Shown here: one piece after another, positions 57,783 through 64,000 of the stretch
How positions within the stretch are numbered: the stretch's first letter is position 1
Layout of the letters: the number at the start of each line of letters is the position of its first letter
Source of the DNA: Echria macrotheca
Lineage: Eukaryota; Ascomycota; Sordariomycetes; Sordariales; Schizotheciaceae
DNA length: 64,000 nt
Direction: 5' to 3'
Assembly (NCBI GenBank): GCA_030411725.1
Contig: MU839831.1
Span: 930,001-994,000 of the forward strand
Translations under genes and position numbers: made by a program
Notes under the pieces: generated by a model
The model's input: the letters and a program-made list of their open reading frames with translations, nothing else
Told to the model about the DNA's origin: nothing
Databases searched by the model: none

Positions 57783-60534
57783 AGATGGAAGGGCGCAATG
57801 TGGAATATTGGCGGTCAATACGGGAATGGCGCGGGAAGGGTGGGCCGGACGGATGAAGATATGGGATACGGGTGGGAAGATGCCATTGCCGGTAGGGCTG
57901 GATGCTCTTAGTACTGCATCTTGCTGGAGTTGGCGGGTGGGTTGAACACCCCCAGACTTGCTCAGCTTCCTGTGCTCCTCTCTCCTCTGGTATGAGAGTC
58001 TCGTAGGTCAGTGTTACGGTCGGTGGCGATCCAAGACAGGTCCGAGGCAAAGGATGACTGTCTCGGGGGGAGAATAACTGTGCCGCCGTCATGATATAGT
58101 AGGCAGTCGAGGATACCCAAAACGAATAAATACCCTCTCTGATCAACTGTCAGCCTGTGTTGACTTTCAGAGTGTCTGTCCTGCTCCCGTCTTCAAGTCC
58201 ATTTTCTGGCTTTCAGCATGGACGACCAGTTATCACAGCCTTTCTTTCTCTGCCAGCTCTCGGAGGCTAGTGATATTCTATTGTCAACAACACCTGATTG
58301 TCCTGGGACCTGGGTTTCCATGGCTTCAGGACTGGGGTCGTCAACTATTTATTAGTCAATAGTTGACCACCTTACCGTGCTTCATAGCTAGAAGCTACCA
58401 CCGAGAAAATATCATCACTCTTCATTTCTCTTACAAGTCCCGCCAATTAGCTATTTACTCTGCTGCTGGAAACTACGCCCACTGTTCGTGTCGTTGAGCA
58501 CGACCGGGGAAGTTTGTTTGAGGAAATGGTGTTAGTCGGCGTCCGTAGGTATGTTTTCTCAGCCGCTCTACGGTTGAGTGGCTTGTTTATATCGGGAGAT
58601 CTTTCTTCGGGTGAGGTATGCTTTTTCCTTCTGAGGCTCACGGTCGAGAGTTCATGGATGTGGCTTGTTAGGTTGAAGGAGGGTAGAGCTATTAACATGG
58701 TGTTCGAACCGGGGGGCTGTTGACTGGTATGTCTCTTCCAGGTCACCCGGTCAGCCTGATCAAGAGAACTAGGTAGTCAGTGTTTTCTCCGTCTTTAGCT
58801 AAGGGTTGGTTCTTCTTGGCGTCTGAGATAAACGTCGCCATCTCCGTCTTCTACGTCGGACTCAAGTTTGGACGGCATATCTGCCGTCTAGACGGGTGCC
58901 GCTCCACAGAGCCTACCTCCTCGATCCTACCTAGCTATATATCTAGTAAATCTATCTAACGAGCCGTTCCTCGTTTAGAGTTCACGCAGTATCTGCAAAG
59001 GTGGGCAAAGACAAACACTCCTATCTAATGAAGGCGTTATCCTCTCGTCAGTCAGTTTTATGCTATCCACTTGCTCTTCAATACTGGTACCAGCAAGTCC
59101 CTCTCAGAGTTGGGTAAGGCAGTCGGACCCTCGACATGCTCGGATGGATTGTCATGACCATTGACAATCTCAAATCTCCATCCATTGCCACATGTGTTAG
59201 GTTCCAACACTGGGCAATACCTTTGATCTGTGCAGATAAATTTCAGAGAGCTACCTCACTAACAGCTTCGAGATTCCGAGTTAAACCGTGGGTAAGGTCG
59301 TACGTGATGGGTGAGATAAGGTAGTTATACATAAACCATCGAAAGTCAAAGGTGGTCTACTCATTTTGTCTTAGCGGGAGTAACGCACCTACTTCCGGAC
59401 AAATCGTATCAGAAGTGAGAATAACAAACACATACCTACGAGTTTCATCAATAATAGGCCCATAAGAGTAGTAAAGAAGGAGACTTGGTAGCTACATATA
59501 ACACGGCCATCCGTATCTTCCCAAAATAAAATAAAACAAAAACCATCGCTCGTGCTATCTAGAATAACCCCGATTTCCAGTATAAAAAGTGACACTTGAA
59601 CCTCGTTTGCAATTCTTCTTCCCGTCCTTCGTCAAATCAAGCAAGCAGCGTAACATCACAAACCAAAATGTTCATCGTGAATTTGCAAAGAAGATGCTGT
59701 TCTAAAGGGTAAAAGCAAAAACATAGATCATATCCGCCATTGACCTGATGCGGATAGAAATCCAGAGAAGTTAAAAAAAGAGCTAGAGAAGTGTAATAGA
59801 CCTAGAAAAGTGAAATAACGGGGGGCAGACACATCGTCCTTGTCCCCAAGACTCAGTGCCCGCAGGTAATAAGCTTCCCAACCGAATCGTCGTTCGGTCC
59901 GTTTCATCCAAATCCCGTTCCCCCTCAGTTCCACACATCCTTCGGTATTTCTACAACTTAAACAATGTAAGAGAGCTGCAAGGAAAGAAAGAGGTCAAGT
60001 TGTATCTATCAAGTTGTTGTGTCGGCCAGGTTGTTGTATCCGCTGAGTGGGTAGAACCCCGAATACCAAACACTCAACACCCGGCACTCATGGCAAAATC
60101 CATGGTCCCTTGGAGCCAAACTGGCTCAACACTATGGCATATTGAACAGCAAGGCGTAACTTGTGCCCCCGAGAGCGGAAGATACTTGATGGATCCTCGC
60201 CCGCCGCGGCTGTGGTTCCAGTCCTCCAAGCTTCCCGATTCCCATCACCGGTCCCCAAACCCCTGGCCACGAGTTCACGCACCCGATAAACATCATCTCA
60301 TACAGCACGAACCTCAATTACGAATACTAGTCATACGGCGCTTGCCAATCTCCCATGGTATCTATCCCGCCCTCCATCCAACCAACCATCATCCTTCCGG
60401 ACGAACAAGACCCTTCACACAGGAGCCACCGCCAAACGAAGCACATCGAACCACTTTTGGTGAAACGCATTAATAAAGAGTAAAAAACGAGCGACAGATA
60501 AACGCCAAATATCCACACAAAGTCCCACCCCTCC
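57783..60534. other. 2.75 kb AT-richer intergenic region
   Basis: No gene is supported. The stretch 58.2-59.9 kb is clearly poorer in G and C than its surroundings, with TATATATCTAG-like segments near 58937 and no long open frames. It might be a decayed mobile element, but no reverse transcriptase or transposase motif was seen. The right end must contain the 3' region of the GH72 gene. Confidence 0.4.
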
Positions 60535-62224
60535 TTACAAAACAACCATGGCACCTCCAACCGCCATGGCCACGACCGCATACAGACCGACAACAACATC
60601 GCCCATGGCCAGGAACGTCCTCGACGGCCCCGCGCCCGCAAGGTTCTTGCTGCCGCTAGTACCCGTAGCCGAAGCCGACGTCGCCGTCGCAGCGATGCTG
60701 TTGGCAACGCTCGCGCTCGCCAGGGCAGACTTGCAGTTGTCCGCCACCGAGGGAGACTTGTTGAGATTGGCCTGGCCCTGGAAGTCGCAGGCGCCCGAGG
60801 CCGATTTCTGGCTCTTGTAGTAGGCATCCAACACGTAGCCCAGCTTCTGCTCGGCGTTGCACATCGAGTAGGCACCGTACACACCGATGCTCGCGTTGGC
60901 CACGATGCCCGAGCACGTCGCCTGGTTGCCGCAGATGAAATCGAAAATGGGCTTGTAGTTCTTGGTGCTCAGGCCGCTAGCCGGCACGCAAGACAGCGAG
61001 TTGAACATGCACTCGCACAGCGTCTCATCCGGGGTCGGCGGCAGCAGCTCGCCCTTGACCTGCCAGTCCTTGGTGATCTCGGGGCAGGCCTGCGGCTTGT
61101 TGGTCGGCTGGTACGAGGAGGCGTCCGTCGAGGAGGGCGTGGCCGAGGCGAGGCGCGTCTGGAGCGGGCCGTAGTCCTTTTGCGTGACGGCCTGTCCGCC
61201 GGACACACTGACGATACCTACTACAGTTAATACACCTCCCCTGAAGCAGAAAAATCACATACCGTAGTCGTTGGCCTCCTCAAAGTACATGTAGACAATA
61301 CCACCCGAGAATACATCAGTCATGTCGCTCGAGTAGAGAGCAGTTGTCTCCTCCCAGATACGCGAAGCACCGTCGGGCTTGTTGCAGCCGTACTCGGCGA
61401 AAAAGACCGGCACCGAGTAGTTCTTGAAGAACTCGACCTGCTTCGAGTATCCCGACGTCTCCATGCTGCTGTGGCCGCACCACGAGTAGATGTTGTAGCC
61501 CCAAAAGTCAATAGCCTCGCTCTGGTTGCCGCAGTTGAAGTAGTACGAAATCACATCGCGGATATCCGGGTCGTCGTTGGCCGCATAGCCCACGCCCAGC
61601 CAGCGGTTCGGGAACTGCTTGGCGATGTGCGCCTTGGTGTCGCGCACGGCCGCCTTGACGAAGGCCGACGCGGGCGTGTTGGTGTTGTTGTTGGTCACCT
61701 CGTTACCGGCAAAGAAGCCGATGACGTTGCTGTATTGGCCCAGCTCGTCGACGACGGCCGTGTAGCGCTTGTACAGGTCGATGTCCCACTTGGGGTCGTC
61801 GCGGTTGACCGACAACGAAGGCTCGCTCAGGTCGCTGACCACATAAATGCCCGCGTCGTCCAGCATCTTCATGCATTGGCTGTGGTCCTTGGTGGGGTCG
61901 ATGGCGTACGTGCGGATCGTGTTGGTGTTGAGGGCCTGGAGCAGCGGGATGTCGCGCTTGCACGCTGCCGGGTCAGCAAGGGGATCCGTGTACTTGTTGT
62001 TGCCCGTCGAGGCACCGCCGGCCGCGCTGTCTTGTTGGTAGGCAATGCCCTTCATGTAGAACTGGGTGCCGTTCTCGTAGAAGAACTTGGTGCCCTGGTT
62101 TTGTTAGTACGTAATTGGACCACAATTGGCGTCGACAAACCTTGGCTACGATGTGCGGGAGGGCAGCCGACGCCTGTCCCAGCAGGAGGGACGAGGCCAC
62201 GACGGCCGTCTGCGTGACGCGCAT
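60535..62224 (-). CDS. GH72 beta-1,3-glucanosyltransferase with CBM43 (Gas/Gel type), GPI-anchored
   Basis: Three exons, 62224-62141, 62094-61263 and 61217-60535, giving 532 residues. The enzyme cuts beta-1,3-glucan and joins the fragment to another chain, lengthening wall glucan at the plasma membrane. Signal peptide: residues 1-20 (ending GQASA). GH72 domain: FYENGTQFYMKGIAYQQ, RTYAIDP, the acid/base E160 in FFAGNEVTNN and the nucleophile E262 in PVFFAEYGCNKP, nearly identical in position to yeast Gas1 (E161, E262). A Cys-rich CBM43/X8 domain follows (CPEITKDW ... CECMFNSLSC ... CGNQATCSG ... YSMCNAEQKL). The Ser/Ala/Thr-rich tail and C-terminal hydrophobic stretch (VVGLYAVVAMAVGGAMVVL) form a GPI signal. 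The 45-nt second intron is very short but in phase, with a TAG acceptor. Confidence 0.95.
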
Positions 62225-64000
62225 CTTGGTGGTATTGCGAAGTCTGCCGTCAGTTGGTTCGGTCGATTCGCGGTGGTTGAAGCGATTGGCACTGGGAGGG
62301 CGGTCTCGGAATCTCGGTCAACTTCGTAAATGTGAACGCTACGCGATGCCGAGTAATGTCTGGTTCGCACGAAAGGCCGGAACAAAGTGGATTAACGAAA
62401 TGTCGGAAGGGAAAACAAATGTGGAATTCTGTTCAACGAGAGTCAGAAGGCGAGTAAGAAAAACACCAAGCGACAGCTCCTTCTCTGTCGCAATTCCCAA
62501 GCGGCAGCTGTGGTGATGGAGAGAGAAGGGAGGGTTTTCCTAGAAATCAGGAAAGAGTGCCACCCCTGTCAGTTGGTCGCGACAGGGGAAGTGGGTTACG
62601 CGCAGGGTTCGTTCAATGGTGGACGAACGGCCATCCAGCCGTGGCGCAGCCCTGCAGTGCGGCGACCCCCGTCCAATCCGCTTGGGGCCAGGCCCGCATG
62701 GAACGAGTTCCATCGTCATCTCGCCTGCGCGGACAGCTGCCAGTGGCGGCCGCACGTTGCTGAGGTCCGACACGCTAACAGTTGTGATGCAAAACAGTGC
62801 ACCGACAAGTTAGGGCGGTACCGTGCTCCGCCGGCGGGCTGCCGCGGTGACACTGTCCGTCCCAATCTGGTTTCCAGAAAAAGGGGGCAATCTCCGCGAT
62901 CCTCTTTTCGTCAGATCAACGCGCACCAACAGGACGCTGGTGGGAAATACGGGCAGATGACGAAGCCGGCAGTGTGGCCAGCAGGTTTACGGCGAGGAAG
63001 ACCGGTACAGATAAATCCCCACACGTCGTCGTTTCAAGATCACGACGATCGGCACTCGCTTGGTCTGGGATTGCTTGCAGTGGTTGGTCTTGGGAAATGC
63101 TTGAGCTGCGAAACAAGCTCGACAAGATTTCTTGGACGCGGAGGTGGGGCGGTCGTTTCGGCCATCTTGGCGCTTTCCATCAATGTTCCTTGCAGACAGC
63201 ATTTTGGGTGAATTGATTGCACGCGTACTTTTTTGGTATCTTTGTCACCACGGCACACAGCATTGCTTACTAGATTGTGTGTGTTGGCTGTACACTGTCC
63301 GTACAGAGTGCGTCTGGGAAAATACATTGGTCCGGCAACCGCGGTCGCCAAGCGGCGCAGGTTTGGGCCGCGACAGAGCCTGCTCCACTGCCAAACCGGG
63401 TCCTTCGGCAACTCCCGATGCTTGTTCCAACCAGATGCCAACTCATGTTAGCTTCAGTTCAAAGACGAACGGAAAAGAAAAGAAGAAGAAAAGGGAGTCA
63501 GAAGTGCAATGATGGTCATAACAGTTGTAGCTGTTCAGATTTGATCCTTCAGTGATTAGACGTGGCAAGCATCATCATGATAGGAGGTAGGTTGTAAAAT
63601 GAGGGTCACAGAGACGTGCTCCACAACTTACATGTCTTGTGTCCCAGTCCTGAGAGTCGTTCGTGCCCAGCGAGATTACCCGCCGAGAGATGGCTATGAA
63701 TACAAGCCAATTGTTAGCAAAAAGCCCAAGAGAAGTGTAAAAACCAGATATTCTGTCACCGGAGACACAGCCTCAGAGAAGACGAAAAACTTGTTCTCAC
63801 TTGGTCCGGCCCCCGTTTGGACGACTCGGCCATCAAACACAGGATATCTTACATGTTACCGAATTGGTGAATCGTTTTCAAAGGAGCCTAGATGTCGGAG
63901 GCTTCTGAAGCGCCTGAGAGCCTGTCCAGATAGGGGTCGTCATTAGCAGTCTGGTTCAAGGAGGGCTGACGAATGCGAAGGAGATACGTCCAGAATCAGA
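62225..64000. other. right flank, GH72 promoter side
   Basis: No gene is supported. A 233-codon plus-strand frame at 62510-63211 and a 115-codon one at 63599-63946 have no domain or family resemblance. The left part would contain the GH72 promoter. Confidence 0.5.

Noticed and set aside
61471..62217. 248-codon plus-strand frame over the GH72 gene
   Set aside because: Antisense shadow of the glucanosyltransferase exon.
62510..63211. 233-codon plus-strand frame
   Set aside because: No domain, no resemblance to a known family, and it lies in the probable GH72 promoter.

Overview
The window looks like nuclear DNA of a filamentous ascomycete, most likely a Sordariomycete near Sordariales/Chaetomiaceae. 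The evidence is about 39 short introns (mostly 45-85 nt) with CTAAC-type branch points and YAG acceptors, a secreted plant cell wall enzyme set, GPI-anchored wall proteins, a Sec72-type protein and a Pos5-type NADH kinase. All gene models were spliced by hand from reading frame, splice consensus and family conservation. No transcript data were available.

Left third (1-24 kb): gene-poor. Two small cysteine-rich paralogues of an unrecognised family (4.2 kb and 9.5 kb) share an N-terminal Met-Cys-His and two spaced Cys/His motifs. They are followed by a small unknown acidic/basic protein (12.1 kb), a Sec72-like ER translocon protein (13.3 kb, minus), a large Zn2Cys6 regulator with its zinc cluster in mid-protein (14.7-17.4 kb, minus), and a TauD/TfdA-type Fe(II)/2-oxoglutarate dioxygenase (20.2-21.7 kb) isolated between two stretches of about 2.8 kb without genes.

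Middle (24-43 kb): a mitochondrial NADH kinase and a PlsC-type membrane acyltransferase are divergent. An MFS transporter of the DHA1 type follows. Then comes a secretory block: an AA7 bicovalent flavo-oxidase and a GPI-anchored GH10 xylanase sit tail to tail 321 bp apart, which suggests production and oxidation of xylo-oligosaccharides. A nine-exon secreted glycine-rich wall protein lies upstream.

Right third (43-64 kb): Ytp1-like membrane protein (minus), ribosomal protein L18 (plus), paraoxonase-like esterase (minus), intracellular lipoxygenase (plus), Alb1-like ribosome biogenesis protein (plus) and a GH72 glucanosyltransferase with a CBM43 domain (minus). RPL18 and the Alb1-like gene both carry a telomere-like AACCCTAACCC box upstream, the kind used by Tbf1-class factors at ribosomal genes. 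No rRNA, tRNA, CRISPR or intact transposon was seen. Three introns appear to be GC-AG, a high share for so few genes.
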